A DNA stretch of 64,000 bases from contig NZ_SRIF01000008.1 in NCBI RefSeq assembly GCF_004681185.1, positions 62,001 to 126,000 of the forward strand, read 5' to 3'. Shown here piece after piece: positions 32,585 through 41,794 of this stretch. The position numbers and the translations under genes were made by a program. Source of the stretch: Haloarcula amylovorans. GTDB taxonomy: Archaea; Halobacteriota; Halobacteria; Halobacteriales; Haloarculaceae. Each line of letters starts with the position of its first letter. Within the stretch, counting starts at the first letter, position 1. The notes under the pieces were generated by a model. That model did not search any database. It saw nothing but the letters and a program-made list of their open reading frames with translations, and was not told where the DNA came from.

Positions 32585-33868
32585 CTACACTGTGAGGGAG
32601 TCGCCGACTGCCGGTGCCGACGCGTCGTATCCCCGCTCGTCGAGTTCCTCGGCGAACGCCTCACAGCGGTCGCCGTGATTCACCAGGACGCGGGCTTCTC
32701 GGTACTCGTCTAGCAGTTCGAATAGTCCGTCGCGGTCGGCGTGCGCAGAGAAGTCGTACCACTCGACCCCGGCGCTCACCGGCATCATCCGGCCGTCTAT
32801 CTCGGCACTGCCGGTGTCTAACAGGTCTCGACCGGGCGTCCCCTCGACCTGATACCCGGTGAGCGCGATCTTATTCGTCGGGTTCGACCGAATCGCGGGG
32901 ATGTACGTCATGGCCGGGCCGCCGGAGAGCATCCCGCTCGTCGTGACGATGACCGTGTTCTGCTCCGCGATGCGTCTACGCTGTCCGTCCCGACCGGTAA
33001 CGAAACGAGCGCCGGACTTCGCCCGTCGGAGCGCCTCCTCGTCACGGACGAACTTGGGGTGACGGCGGAGCATCTTCGTCACCGATTTGCCCATTCCATC
33101 GACGTAACAGTCGATGTCGTTCGCTTCACAGACCAGCAGCAGCTCCTGGGTCCGGCCGATAGCGAACGCGGGGACGACGACGGTGCCGCCCTCCCAGACG
33201 GTCGTCCGGACGCTCTCGGCGAACTGTTCCTCTATGCGCTGCCGCTCCTCGTGGTGAACGTCGGAGTACGTGCTCTCACAGATGACGACGTCGGCGTCGG
33301 GGCGGGCCGTCGAGGCGGCCACCAGCCGCTGGTCCTCGGTGTGGAAATCGGCCGTGTAGAACAGTTTGGTCTCGCCGTCGTCGACGAGGACGTGGGCGCT
33401 TCCGGGGATGTGGCCCGCGTTGTAGAACGTCACCTCGTGACCGGCCGCTTCGAACCGCTCTCGATAGCCGTGGGTCTCGGACACCTGCGTAACTCGCCGT
33501 ACCTCCTCTTCCGTGAACGGGCAGTCGTAGGTGCCACCGCGGGACCGGTGGTTCCGCGAGCCTCGTCTCGTTCCGCTCGACGAGACGCCGTGTAGCTTGA
33601 GCGTGTCACGAGCAAGCGTCAGCGCGAGTTCGCGCGTCGGCGGCGTCCAGTGAATCGGCGGGCGACGGTCGCCGGACAGCAGGGACGGAACCGACCCGAC
33701 GTGGTCGAGGTGGCCGTGACTGACCACGACCGCGTCCGGGTCGGGCGTGTCTACCGGAAACTGCGGCGGGTTCCCGGTCAGCGTCCCGAAATCGAGGAGG
33801 AGGCGGTCGTTCACGAGGATGGCGCTCCGGCCGACCTCGCGAGCGCCGCCGAGAAAGCGAACGTCCAT
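32585..33868 (-). CDS. Beta-CASP metallo-beta-lactamase-fold nuclease
   Basis: A 427 aa protein of the RNA-processing MBL/beta-CASP class. Metal motifs are SHGHLDHVG (near residue 50), GHIPGSAHV, YTADFH and the C-terminal SAHADRDGL. The beta-CASP region includes VVPAFAIGRTQE and TTSGMLSGGPAMTY. This fold makes endo- or 5'-exoribonucleases. It lacks the KH domains of archaeal CPSF (aCPSF1) and is close in size to aCPSF2 and archaeal RNase J. The start at 33868 (MDVRFLGGAREVG) fits the family. RNA targets are unknown. Confidence 0.92.
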   Translation of the reverse strand: MDVRFLGGAREVGRSAILVNDRLLLDFGTLTGNPPQFPVDTPDPDAVVVSHGHLDHVGSVPSLLSGDRRPPIHWTPPTRELALTLARDTLKLHGVSSSGTRRGSRNHRSRGGTYDCPFTEEEVRRVTQVSETHGYRERFEAAGHEVTFYNAGHIPGSAHVLVDDGETKLFYTADFHTEDQRLVAASTARPDADVVICESTYSDVHHEERQRIEEQFAESVRTTVWEGGTVVVPAFAIGRTQELLLVCEANDIDCYVDGMGKSVTKMLRRHPKFVRDEEALRRAKSGARFVTGRDGQRRRIAEQNTVIVTTSGMLSGGPAMTYIPAIRSNPTNKIALTGYQVEGTPGRDLLDTGSAEIDGRMMPVSAGVEWYDFSAHADRDGLFELLDEYREARVLVNHGDRCEAFAEELDERGYDASAPAVGDSLTV

Positions 33869-34003
33869 GTGGCTCTCGATAACGCTGCGCTCCGTTTGTG
33901 TTCGTCGCTTTCCGTCCGACAGTCGTTCCACCCCGCAGCCCCGCCTTCCCCACCAAGAGTCGGACCCGACGAGACAGCCACCTATCAGCGGCCGCGGCTC
34001 ACC

Positions 34004-34171
34004 TCACTCCTCGTCGCTGTCGTGGGCCTTCAGCCACTCGTCGAGCAAATCGCGGATCGCGGCGTCACGGTTGTCCCGGTGCTCTTTGAACGCCTTCTCG
34101 TCGAGCGCTTCCAGCGCTGCCTCGTCCAGTTCGATTTCGACCTCGTCGAGGTCGAGGAACGACTCGTTCAT
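34004..34171 (-). CDS. Small ribbon-helix-helix-like protein
   Basis: A 55 aa acidic protein. VEIELDEAALEALDEKA followed by NRDAAIRDLLDEWLKA has the strand and two-helix pattern of CopG/Arc (RHH) DNA-binding proteins. No toxin gene is adjacent, so an antitoxin role is unlikely but not excluded. The ATG at 34171 lies in a region without any other gene. Promoter signals are weak. Confidence 0.72.
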   Translation of the reverse strand: MNESFLDLDEVEIELDEAALEALDEKAFKEHRDNRDAAIRDLLDEWLKAHDSDEE

Positions 34172-34267
34172 CGGGTACGAAGCAGGGGACGCCCGGATAA
34201 ATACTCTCGTCAGACGGCCGTCAGGCGCTCGTGTGACGCAGATAGTCGACAGCCGGTCGGTGTCGGC

Positions 34268-35659
34268 TCAGTCCGCAGTTTCGGCGGTGGTTCCGATGTT
34301 CTCGCGCAGTTCCGACTCGATGGCCTCCAGCGACCGCCCCTTCGTCTCGGGGACGTATCGGTAGGAGAACAGCAGCGCGGCGAGGCTGAAGACGCCGAAC
34401 AGCCAGAACGTCGAGGGCTTGCCGACGTTCGCGGTCAGCATCGGGAACGTCAGCGAGACGAGCAGGTTCGCGCCCCAGTTGGCGACGGTGACGAGACCCA
34501 TCGCACCGCCCCGGACGGCGAGCGGGTAGATTTCGGAGATGAGGAGCCAGAACACCGGGCCCAGACCGATGGCGAAGAACGCGACGAACAGCATCAGACT
34601 GCCCGTGGCGAGGATGCCCTGCATGTCGCCGAACCCGGGGAGGTAAAACACCGCGCCGAGGGCAATCAGGGTCACGATCATCCCGCCGATACCGGTCAGC
34701 AGGAGGCGGCGGCGGCCGACGCGGTCGATGAGCGCGATGGCGACGACGGTGGCGGCGACGTTTATCGCGCCGATACCGACCGTCGCGAGGATGGAAGTCA
34801 CGTCGCCGAAGCCGGTCGATTCGAGAACGGTCGGCGCGTAGTACATCACCGCGTTGATGCCCGTGATCTGCTGGAAGACGGCCAGCCCGAGACCGACGAC
34901 CAGCGCCGGGCGGAGCCACGGTTTCAGTAGTTCTCGAATGCCGGTGCCGGACTGCTTCTCGACCGTCTCCTGGATTTCGGCCAGTTCCTCGTCGATGTCA
35001 CCCTGTCGGGTCCGCTGGAGGACGGCCGCGGCCTCGTCTTCACGCCCGTGTTCGAAGAGCCAGCGGGGGCTCTCGGGCATCTTCAGCATCCCGATGGCGA
35101 GGACGACGGCGGGAATCATCCCGGTTCCGAGCATCCAGCGCCACGCGCCCGCGTCGGCGAACGCGAAGTTGACGAAGTACGAGACGAGGATGCCGACGGT
35201 GACCATCAGTTGGTTCAACGAGGTGAGCGACCCGCGGATGCGCGGGGGCGCGATCTCGGAGATGTACAGCGGCCCGACGATCGAGGCGAAGCCGATGGCG
35301 ACGCCGTCTATCAGTCGCCCGGCGACGAGCACCGGGACGGTGGGAGCGACAGCCATCGTCAGCGAGCCGACGAAGAAGACGGCTGCGCCGAGTAAGATGA
35401 GTCGTTTCCGTCCCAGCGTGTCGGCCAGTTTGCCGCCGAGGGCCGCCCCCGCCGCTGCGCCGGCCATCGCACCGCTCATCACGATGCCCTCGACCAGTGG
35501 CGACATGGCGAACGTCTCGTTGATGTAGAGGAACGCACCCGAGATGATCCCCGTGTCGAATCCGAACAGCAGACCGTTCAGCGCGGCCAGCGCGGACGAG
35601 AGGTAGATGAACCGGTCCCCATCGCCGCGCAAGACGTTCCGGATGTCGGCTGTAGACAT
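34268..35659 (-). CDS. Sugar porter (MFS) family transporter
   Basis: A 463 aa twelve-helix permease. Signature motifs are GFDTGIISGAFLYI in helix 1, GRLIDGVAIGFASIVGPLYI in helix 4 and 5, PESPRWLFEHGRE at the centre, and PETKGRSLEAIE at the end. This places it in the MFS sugar porter family with proton or sodium symport of a hexose or pentose. The exact sugar cannot be read from sequence. Upstream is an AT-rich 239-base region (35660-35898) with TATA-like strings. It is divergent from the cupin gene. Confidence 0.93.
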   Translation of the reverse strand: MSTADIRNVLRGDGDRFIYLSSALAALNGLLFGFDTGIISGAFLYINETFAMSPLVEGIVMSGAMAGAAAGAALGGKLADTLGRKRLILLGAAVFFVGSLTMAVAPTVPVLVAGRLIDGVAIGFASIVGPLYISEIAPPRIRGSLTSLNQLMVTVGILVSYFVNFAFADAGAWRWMLGTGMIPAVVLAIGMLKMPESPRWLFEHGREDEAAAVLQRTRQGDIDEELAEIQETVEKQSGTGIRELLKPWLRPALVVGLGLAVFQQITGINAVMYYAPTVLESTGFGDVTSILATVGIGAINVAATVVAIALIDRVGRRRLLLTGIGGMIVTLIALGAVFYLPGFGDMQGILATGSLMLFVAFFAIGLGPVFWLLISEIYPLAVRGGAMGLVTVANWGANLLVSLTFPMLTANVGKPSTFWLFGVFSLAALLFSYRYVPETKGRSLEAIESELRENIGTTAETAD

Positions 35660-35898
35660 GGTGTGCGATCTCTACATTGTTCGATATGGCTTATGAATCG
35701 TTCGGATTTATCAATAATGGATAATATTCCAGAACCGCCTACGTCTCTCGTTATCGTTCATAATCTATATTCTCTATAATATATTTTACCTTATCGAATT
35801 TCACGGGTAGCTTACACACCGATTCGTCGGAGCAGGCGATGGGACCGAGTCGTTCGCAGTTTCGAAACCGACACGTCGATACCGTGTGACTGTCCGCT
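35660..35898. promoter_or_regulatory. AT-rich divergent promoter region of the sugar porter and cupin genes
   Basis: The region has a much lower GC content than its surroundings. Runs such as tataatatatttta near 35775 and tggataatattcc near 35717 give several TATA-like elements in both directions. No coding frame is seen. It probably holds promoters and regulator sites for the porter and the cupin. Confidence 0.5.
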
Positions 35899-36201
35899 AT
35901 GGAGCGAGCACGTCTCGACTTCGATCGCTACTTCGAGGTAGTCATGGAGACGGACGAGGCACAGGTCGCGGAGATGACGGTCGACCCCGAAGAGCGTGTC
36001 GGCGGCCCCGACAACTACCACGCCGACAGCGACCAGTGGCTGTTTGTCGTCTCGGGAACAGGCGTGGTAACTGTTGACAGCGAAAAACAGCGCGTCGAGA
36101 CGGGCGACTTGCTCCGCATCGAGGCGGGCGAGCGCCACGGCATCGAGAACGACGGCGACACACCTCTACAGACACTCAACGTCTATACGCCGCCGCGCTA
36201 G
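35899..36201 (+). CDS. Cupin domain protein
   Basis: A 100 aa single-domain cupin. Cupin motif 1 is YHADSDQWLFVVSGTG and motif 2 is GDLLRIEAGERHGIEN. Metal-binding residues are H45 and E/D in motif 1, and H near the end of motif 2. Such proteins are often sugar- or hormone-related isomerases or sensors. No substrate is evident. The TATA-rich region upstream is shared with the divergent sugar porter, so coordinated control is possible. Confidence 0.85.
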   Translation: MERARLDFDRYFEVVMETDEAQVAEMTVDPEERVGGPDNYHADSDQWLFVVSGTGVVTVDSEKQRVETGDLLRIEAGERHGIENDGDTPLQTLNVYTPPR

Positions 36202-36232
36202 TCGGTCGGATCGACTGTGAACGCGACTGCCG

Positions 36233-37318
36233 TCACTGGACGCCGGCTTTCGCGTCCATCGGGTCCTGGATGTCGCCGACCACTTCTTCCAGCAGGTCGG
36301 TGACAGTTATCATCCCGACGACCTCGCCGCCCTCGACGACGAAGGCCAACTCCTGGTTCTCGGCCTGAAACCGGTCGATAGCGTCACTAACCGACGTATC
36401 AGCGGTTATCGTCATCGGCGGTGCGGCGACTTCTTCGAGGTCGATCTCGGAGAGGGGCGTCCCGCCGACGGAGTCCTCGTCTTGCTTTCTGAACAGTTCG
36501 GGCACATAGACGATGCCGAGGAACTCGTCGAAGTCCCCGTCGATGAGCGGATACCGCGTGTGCGGCGTCTCGGCGACCCGATGAGCGTTCGTCTCGTTGT
36601 CGTCGGTAATCGACAGCGACACGATGTCAGCTGCTGGGACCATCACGTCGCGCACTTCGCGGTTACCCACCTGAAACGCGGCCAGCACTTCCTCTCGTCG
36701 CTCCTCGGGGATGTCGCCCTCGTCGAGGACCGAGCCGAGTTTGTTTCGGAGGTCCGCTCGCGACTCGATGACGTCCTCCTCGGTTTCGAGCCACGCGCCG
36801 GTCATCTCGATACCGAACAGTTTCAGCGTCCACTTCGCGACCGCGTCGCCGAGCGTGATGAGCGGCGAGATGAGCCAGTTGAACCAGTACAGCGGTGCCG
36901 CGCCGTACCGGCAGACGAACCGCGCTCGCTCGACGCCGAGATACGTCGGTGTCTGCTCGCCGTGGGTCAGGTGGACGAGGTTGATGATGAAGAAGGCAAT
37001 GGCGGCCCCGAGGCCGATACCGGCCAGTCGCGACCCGGCGAACACCGGTTCGAATATCGCCGCGAGCGCGGGTTCGGCGACGATACCGACCGCGATAGAG
37101 GACGCAGTGATACCGACCTGACAGGTGGTGAGATAGATCTCTAGGTTGTTCGTCATCTCCCAGGCACGCTCCAGTGCCGGGTTGCCGTCGCCGACGAACT
37201 CGTCTTCGGTGAACTGCCGGGCCCGGGTCAACGCGAATTCGATAGCGACGAAGAAGCCGTTGGTGAGGATGAGCGCCACCCCTGCCAACAGTCTGGCGAC
37301 GATTAGAGGAGTTTCCAT
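36233..37318 (-). CDS. DUF21/CNNM transmembrane protein with CBS pair
   Basis: A 361 aa membrane protein. DUF21 at about 1-190 has four helices, starting with VARLLAGVALILTNGFFVAIEF. A CBS-domain pair at about 215-350 has MVPAADIVSLSI and ENQELAFVVEGGEVVGMITV. It stops after the second CBS domain and lacks the C-terminal CorC_HlyC domain found in many relatives. Family members are linked to magnesium or cobalt efflux and may sense nucleotides through CBS. It is on the opposite strand to the cupin, with 31 bases between the stops. Confidence 0.88.
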   Translation of the reverse strand: METPLIVARLLAGVALILTNGFFVAIEFALTRARQFTEDEFVGDGNPALERAWEMTNNLEIYLTTCQVGITASSIAVGIVAEPALAAIFEPVFAGSRLAGIGLGAAIAFFIINLVHLTHGEQTPTYLGVERARFVCRYGAAPLYWFNWLISPLITLGDAVAKWTLKLFGIEMTGAWLETEEDVIESRADLRNKLGSVLDEGDIPEERREEVLAAFQVGNREVRDVMVPAADIVSLSITDDNETNAHRVAETPHTRYPLIDGDFDEFLGIVYVPELFRKQDEDSVGGTPLSEIDLEEVAAPPMTITADTSVSDAIDRFQAENQELAFVVEGGEVVGMITVTDLLEEVVGDIQDPMDAKAGVQ

Positions 37319-37365
37319 CGTCCCCGCGTTCGCCCTCGCGGGCCGAAAAAGGTGTGGTTGCGCGC

Positions 37366-38307
37366 TCAGAGCGCCGCGAAATCGTACGTGATGCCGGTCA
37401 GCTCCTCGGAGAGTTCCCAGAGTCGGTCGGCGTCATCCTCGTCTCGGGAGGCGTCGCTCGACTGCTGGAACTCCGGCGCGCCGCGCATGTCCATGAGGCC
37501 GCCGGGGCCGACGTACTCCCCGCCGATGACGGTGTCTGCCGTCGCCGCGTACAGCATCGGCAACGCGCCCTGTTCGGCGGACTGAGCGAGGACGGCGTTG
37601 GCCACCTGCATCCCCAGCATTCGGAGCGACGACCCGCTCTCTCTGGGACCGCGGAACTGGAGTTCGGTGTCGGCGTAGCCCGGATGACAGGTGACGCTGA
37701 GCAGGTCGTCGATGCCGTGCTCGTCCAGTCGCCGTTCCAATTCGTACGCAAAGAGGAGGTTCGCCAGTTTGCTCTGGCCGTAGGCGTCCCACTTGTCGTA
37801 GTCGCGCTCCGATTGCAGGTCGTCGAAGTCCATCTCACCCTGTTCGTGGAGCCCCGAAGACTGCGTGACGACGCGGGACTCGCCCTCGCTTTCCCGGAGT
37901 TCGGGCAGGAGGTGGCCGGTGAGTGCGAAGTGACCCAGATGGTTCACGCCCAGTTGCATCTCGAAACCAGCGGTCGTCTCCTTGCGCGGAATCGCCATCA
38001 CGCCGGCGTTGTTACAGAGGACGTCGACGCCGTCGTAGGCGTCGTCCACGCCATCGGCGAACGCTGCGATGTTCTCCAAGTCCGCGAGGTCGCACTCCCG
38101 AACGTCCAGTTCTGCCTCGTCGACCGACTTCCGGATCTCCGCGGCGGCTTCTCGACCCCGTTCGAGGCTCCGACACGCCATCACGACGCTCGCGCCCTTC
38201 TGGGCGAACGTCTCGGCTCCCTCGAAGCCGAGGCCGCTGTTGGCCCCGGTGACGACGACAGTCTCTCCCTCTAGCGACGGCATCTCGGCGGCAGTCCAAC
38301 CGGACAT
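37366..38307 (-). CDS. Short-chain dehydrogenase/reductase, retinol-dehydrogenase-like
   Basis: A 313 aa SDR oxidoreductase. The NAD(P)-binding motif is TGANSGLGFEGAE (residues 20-32), NNAG follows at CNNAGVMAIP, and the catalytic tetrad includes the serine of TQSSGLHE and YGQSK. Length and sequence resemble the retinol dehydrogenase/WW-domain oxidoreductase subgroup. Substrate unknown. Separate single gene with 47 bases to the CNNM gene. Confidence 0.9.
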   Translation of the reverse strand: MSGWTAAEMPSLEGETVVVTGANSGLGFEGAETFAQKGASVVMACRSLERGREAAAEIRKSVDEAELDVRECDLADLENIAAFADGVDDAYDGVDVLCNNAGVMAIPRKETTAGFEMQLGVNHLGHFALTGHLLPELRESEGESRVVTQSSGLHEQGEMDFDDLQSERDYDKWDAYGQSKLANLLFAYELERRLDEHGIDDLLSVTCHPGYADTELQFRGPRESGSSLRMLGMQVANAVLAQSAEQGALPMLYAATADTVIGGEYVGPGGLMDMRGAPEFQQSSDASRDEDDADRLWELSEELTGITYDFAAL

Positions 38308-38390
38308 GGGAGGCGGTTCGAGTCGAACACACAGAAACCCGTCGGCCCGCTCAGCAGGACATTTATCCGTCGGAACCCAACGAGCAGCCG

Positions 38391-38639
38391 ATGAGCGACG
38401 TCTCGGTCACGGTGTACACACGCGAGGACTGCCATCTCTGCGAGGAGGCTATCGACACTATCGAACGAGTCGCCGACGAGGAGAGCGTCTCCCTCTCGCT
38501 CTCCTTGGTCAACGTCGATACCGACCCCGAACTCCGCGAGGAGTACGGCGAGCGAGTCCCGTACGTCCTGCTCGATGGGTCACCCGCGTTCAAGTATCGC
38601 GTGGACGAGCGGCGATTGCGCCGGAAGTTGACCGAGTGA
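38391..38639 (+). CDS. Glutaredoxin-family protein
   Basis: An 82 aa thioredoxin-fold protein. The active site is CHLC (residues 13-16) in VTVYTREDCHLCEEA. The cis-proline lies in RVPYVLLDG. It is the DUF836/glutaredoxin-like type with a CxxC rather than a CPYC site. It could reduce disulfides or take part in mycoredoxin-like reactions. The gene runs convergently into thiE, with 18 bases between stops. Confidence 0.88.
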   Translation: MSDVSVTVYTREDCHLCEEAIDTIERVADEESVSLSLSLVNVDTDPELREEYGERVPYVLLDGSPAFKYRVDERRLRRKLTE

Positions 38640-38657
38640 CGGCCGCTGTTTTCCTCG

Positions 38658-39308
38658 CTAATCGCCTCGCTCGCGTTTCCCTCGTTCGACCGCTTCCCGA
38701 AGTGCCGCCGTCGCCGCGTTCGGGTCCTCGGCCCGCGTGACGGCGGTTATGACCGCGACGCCGTCGGCCCCCGTGGCGACCACCTCGGCGGCGTTCTCGG
38801 CCGTGATGCCGCCGATACCGACGATGGGGATGTCCACGGCCGCGGCGATATCCGCCACTCGCTGGGGTCCGACACCGTGTTCCTCGTCGGGAATGTTGGT
38901 TTTCGACCCGGTTTGGAACACCGTCCCGACACCAAGGTAGTCGGCCCCGGCCGCTTCGGCGGCTTCGGCATCCGAGACGAACGACACCGAGCGACCGATG
39001 ATGGCGTCCTCACCCAGTAATTCACGGGCGACCGACACCGGGAGGTCGTCGTCGCCGAGATGGACACCGTCGGCGTCGAGCGCCTGCGCGAGGTCCACCC
39101 GGTCGTTGACGACGAAGGTGACGCCGGCCTCGCGGGTCAGTTCGCGGAGCTCCCTGCCAATCTCGTAGCGTTTGCGGACCGGCAGGTCCTTCTCGCGTAA
39201 CTGCACGACGCCGACGCCGCCCTCGATGGCTCGCTCGACGACTTCGCGGGTGGACCGCCCGTCCGATAGCGACTCGCCGGTCACGAGGTACACGTCCCAA
39301 TCGACCAT
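38658..39308 (-). CDS. thiE: Thiamine phosphate synthase
   Basis: A 216 aa TIM-barrel enzyme that joins hydroxymethylpyrimidine pyrophosphate to thiazole phosphate. The motifs are VQLREKDLP (about 37-45), FVVNDRVDLAQALDADGVHLG (58 onwards, shown in outline), GVGTVFQTGSKTN and IVGIGGITAENA. All catalytic elements are present. I found no TPP riboswitch in the 145 bases upstream; instead an 8-bp hairpin lies at 39361-39383. No thiM or other thi gene lies next to it. Confidence 0.93.
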   Translation of the reverse strand: MVDWDVYLVTGESLSDGRSTREVVERAIEGGVGVVQLREKDLPVRKRYEIGRELRELTREAGVTFVVNDRVDLAQALDADGVHLGDDDLPVSVARELLGEDAIIGRSVSFVSDAEAAEAAGADYLGVGTVFQTGSKTNIPDEEHGVGPQRVADIAAAVDIPIVGIGGITAENAAEVVATGADGVAVITAVTRAEDPNAATAALREAVERGKRERGD

Positions 39309-39360
39309 GCTCGGAGTCCGATGGGGGACGGCCTGATTCTTGCGTTCCGGAGCGCCGATA

Positions 39361-39383
39361 AGCCCGGCTTAGGCCGCCGGGCT
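39361..39383. repeat. 8-bp hairpin with 7-base loop
   Basis: The arm agcccggc pairs with gccgggct. It lies between the divergent thiE and surface protein genes. It could fold in either transcript. Confidence 0.6.
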
Positions 39384-39453
39384 CGCTCCATAACTAATGG
39401 CCGAGCCGCTGTGACAGTCCCTATCCGAGCGACGGAGACGACCGCTTTCAGCC

Positions 39454-41700
39454 ATGACCCAGACTTTCCCGACACGCATCCGAACGGTGACGCTCGCCCT
39501 CGTCGTCTGTCTCGCTGCGGTGACGACAACGACGGTCGTCGGCACCGCCGCGGCACAGACCGCCGCCGACGAGGCGGCGTTCGAACCGAACGATACCTTC
39601 GAGAACGCGACGCAACTCGACCCCGGAGACTACACTGGGCTGAATGTCACCGAGGGCGACCTCGATGTCTACGCTGTCGAACTGAGCGAGGGCGAGTCGC
39701 TCTCGGCCGAAATCGACTTCTCGCACGACCGCGGCGACCTCGACCTCTTCTTGCTCGGGCCGAACCGGTCGACGCTACAGGTGAGCGTCTCCGAGACCGA
39801 CGGCGAGAACGTCTCTTCAGTCGCCTCGGAGGCGGGCACCTACTATCTGGTCGTCGCCGGCTTCCAGGGCGCGAGCGGTCCCTACGACCTGCGCGTGACG
39901 ACGACCGGGACCGGGCCGTCGCCGGCGAGTGGCGAACTCGAACCGAACGACGACTTCGAGACGGCGACGGCCGTGGAGGCGGGGAACTACACCGGCTTGA
40001 ACGTCACCGAGAACGACCTCGACGTCTACGCCGTCGAACTGACCGCCGGTGACGCACTCTCGGCGCAAATCGACTTCTCGCACGCCCGGGGCGACCTCGA
40101 ACTCCTGCTGATAGGACCGGAACGGACCGTCCTACAGACGAGTACCTCGTCTACGGACGGCGAGAGCATCTCGCATCTGGCGGGGACGAACGGCACGTAC
40201 TATCTAGTGGTCTACGGTTATCTGGGTGGGACCGGCCCCTACAACCTCTCTGTCAGCGTCTCGGGTGGCGAAGACGGTGTGCCGCCCGCGGAACCGTCAC
40301 CGACCGGGACGCCCGGTGACGAGACTGCATCGCCTCCCGACCCCGAGACCGACCGTCTCGGCTGGGAGAACGGCTACTGGGCGAACGAGTCCCTCGACGT
40401 GGAGACCGGCGACGGCCTCTCGGCAGCGGAGCGACGGGCGCTGGTCGCTCGCTCGATGGCCCGCGTCGAGGCCATCCGCGAACGGGAGTTCGAACGGCCC
40501 GTCGAGTTCGACGTGGTCTCTCGGGCGGCCTACGCCGCCAACCAGTCACAAGATTCCTTCCAGCGTCTCGTCGGCACGCGGTACTACAATCAAGTGTACG
40601 AAGCGACGTTCATCGTCGACGAGGAGACCGACGCCTACGACGTGGTTACGGGCGGGCAGAGCGCCGCCGTCGGCGGGTTCTACGCCGTCGGCAGCGACCG
40701 GTTCGTCCTCGTCGTCGAGGACCCCGACGACCCGACTGTCGACGAGGGCATCCTCGTCCACGAACTCACCCACGCCCTGCAGGACCAGACCGGCCTGCTC
40801 GATTCGGCCTTCCGGTCGCCGACGCTGAGCAGCGACGCCCGCACCGGCCTCCTCGGCCTCGTCGAGGGCGACGCGAACTACGTGATGGCCCGCTACGACG
40901 CACGCTGTGCGAACGGGACGTGGCAGTGTCTCCCGTCCGACGCGTCCGCGTCTGTCGGCGGCGAGGGGAGTGACAGCGACGGTGACAGTGCCGATAGCGT
41001 CAACCTCGGCGTCTACCTCACCGGCTATCAACCGTACTCCGACGGGCCGGCGCTGGTAGCTGCCCTCCGTGAGCGCGGCGGGTGGGACGCCGTCGACGCC
41101 GCCTACGACTCGCCGCCCGTCTCGACCGAGCAGACGATTCATCCCGAACGGTACCCCGACGAACGGCCGAGACCGCTCGACCGACGCGCGCCCACCGACG
41201 GAGAGTGGCGGCGCTTCACCAGCGACACGCTCGGCGAAGCGTGGCTCTACTCGATGTTCTGGTATCAGGACCGCGAGTACGACATCCCCGTCGTCGACAG
41301 CGGACAGGTGCTCTCGCCCGACGCCGGGGCGTACGACACGTACAACTACACGAGCGCTCCCTCCGAGGGGTGGGCCAACGACCGCATCTCGCTGTACCGG
41401 AACGGCGACGCGTCGGGCTACGTCTGGGTGACGACGTGGGACAGCGAGGACGACGCCCGCCAGTTTGCGGACGCCTATCGACGGGTCCTCGAAGGGCACG
41501 GCGGCGAGTCCGCCGGTGACCAGACGTGGCGTATCCCCGAGGACGAGCCCTACGGCGACGCCTTCCGGGTCGTCCGCGACGACCGGACCGTGACCGTCGT
41601 CAACGGCCCCGACCTCGACGCGCTCTCGGCCATCGCGCCGGACGTCGGCGACGACACGGGCGAGGACGGCGACGAAGACGAGTCGGTGGCGGTTCCCTAA
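39454..41700 (+). CDS. Hvo_1808-family surface protein with two PPC domains
   Basis: A 748 aa exported protein. A signal peptide (1-29, ending TAAAQTAADE) is followed by two copies of a pre-peptidase C-terminal (PPC) domain at about 45-150 and 165-275. Both start EPND and share YTGLNVTE, DLDVYAVEL and IDFSH. A Hvo_1808 region follows with DRLGWENGYW, then HELTHALQDQ (H436 starts HExxH) and VEGDANYVMARY. The HExxH with a downstream EGxA glutamate suggests a zinc metalloprotease, but I know no proof of activity. Two paralogs lie at 50154 and 51481. Confidence 0.85.
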   Translation: MTQTFPTRIRTVTLALVVCLAAVTTTTVVGTAAAQTAADEAAFEPNDTFENATQLDPGDYTGLNVTEGDLDVYAVELSEGESLSAEIDFSHDRGDLDLFLLGPNRSTLQVSVSETDGENVSSVASEAGTYYLVVAGFQGASGPYDLRVTTTGTGPSPASGELEPNDDFETATAVEAGNYTGLNVTENDLDVYAVELTAGDALSAQIDFSHARGDLELLLIGPERTVLQTSTSSTDGESISHLAGTNGTYYLVVYGYLGGTGPYNLSVSVSGGEDGVPPAEPSPTGTPGDETASPPDPETDRLGWENGYWANESLDVETGDGLSAAERRALVARSMARVEAIREREFERPVEFDVVSRAAYAANQSQDSFQRLVGTRYYNQVYEATFIVDEETDAYDVVTGGQSAAVGGFYAVGSDRFVLVVEDPDDPTVDEGILVHELTHALQDQTGLLDSAFRSPTLSSDARTGLLGLVEGDANYVMARYDARCANGTWQCLPSDASASVGGEGSDSDGDSADSVNLGVYLTGYQPYSDGPALVAALRERGGWDAVDAAYDSPPVSTEQTIHPERYPDERPRPLDRRAPTDGEWRRFTSDTLGEAWLYSMFWYQDREYDIPVVDSGQVLSPDAGAYDTYNYTSAPSEGWANDRISLYRNGDASGYVWVTTWDSEDDARQFADAYRRVLEGHGGESAGDQTWRIPEDEPYGDAFRVVRDDRTVTVVNGPDLDALSAIAPDVGDDTGEDGDEDESVAVP

Positions 41701-41794
41701 GTGGCCCAAAGCTGGCTTCGACACTACCGTTGACCCCCCGCTCGGCGGGCGCGTCGGGCGAAAATATTACTGGTAGCCGCCCTTTCCCTCGTTC

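Noticed and set aside
39309..39453. TPP riboswitch upstream of thiE
   Set aside because: The conserved CTGAGA and ACCTGA-type cores were not seen in this interval.
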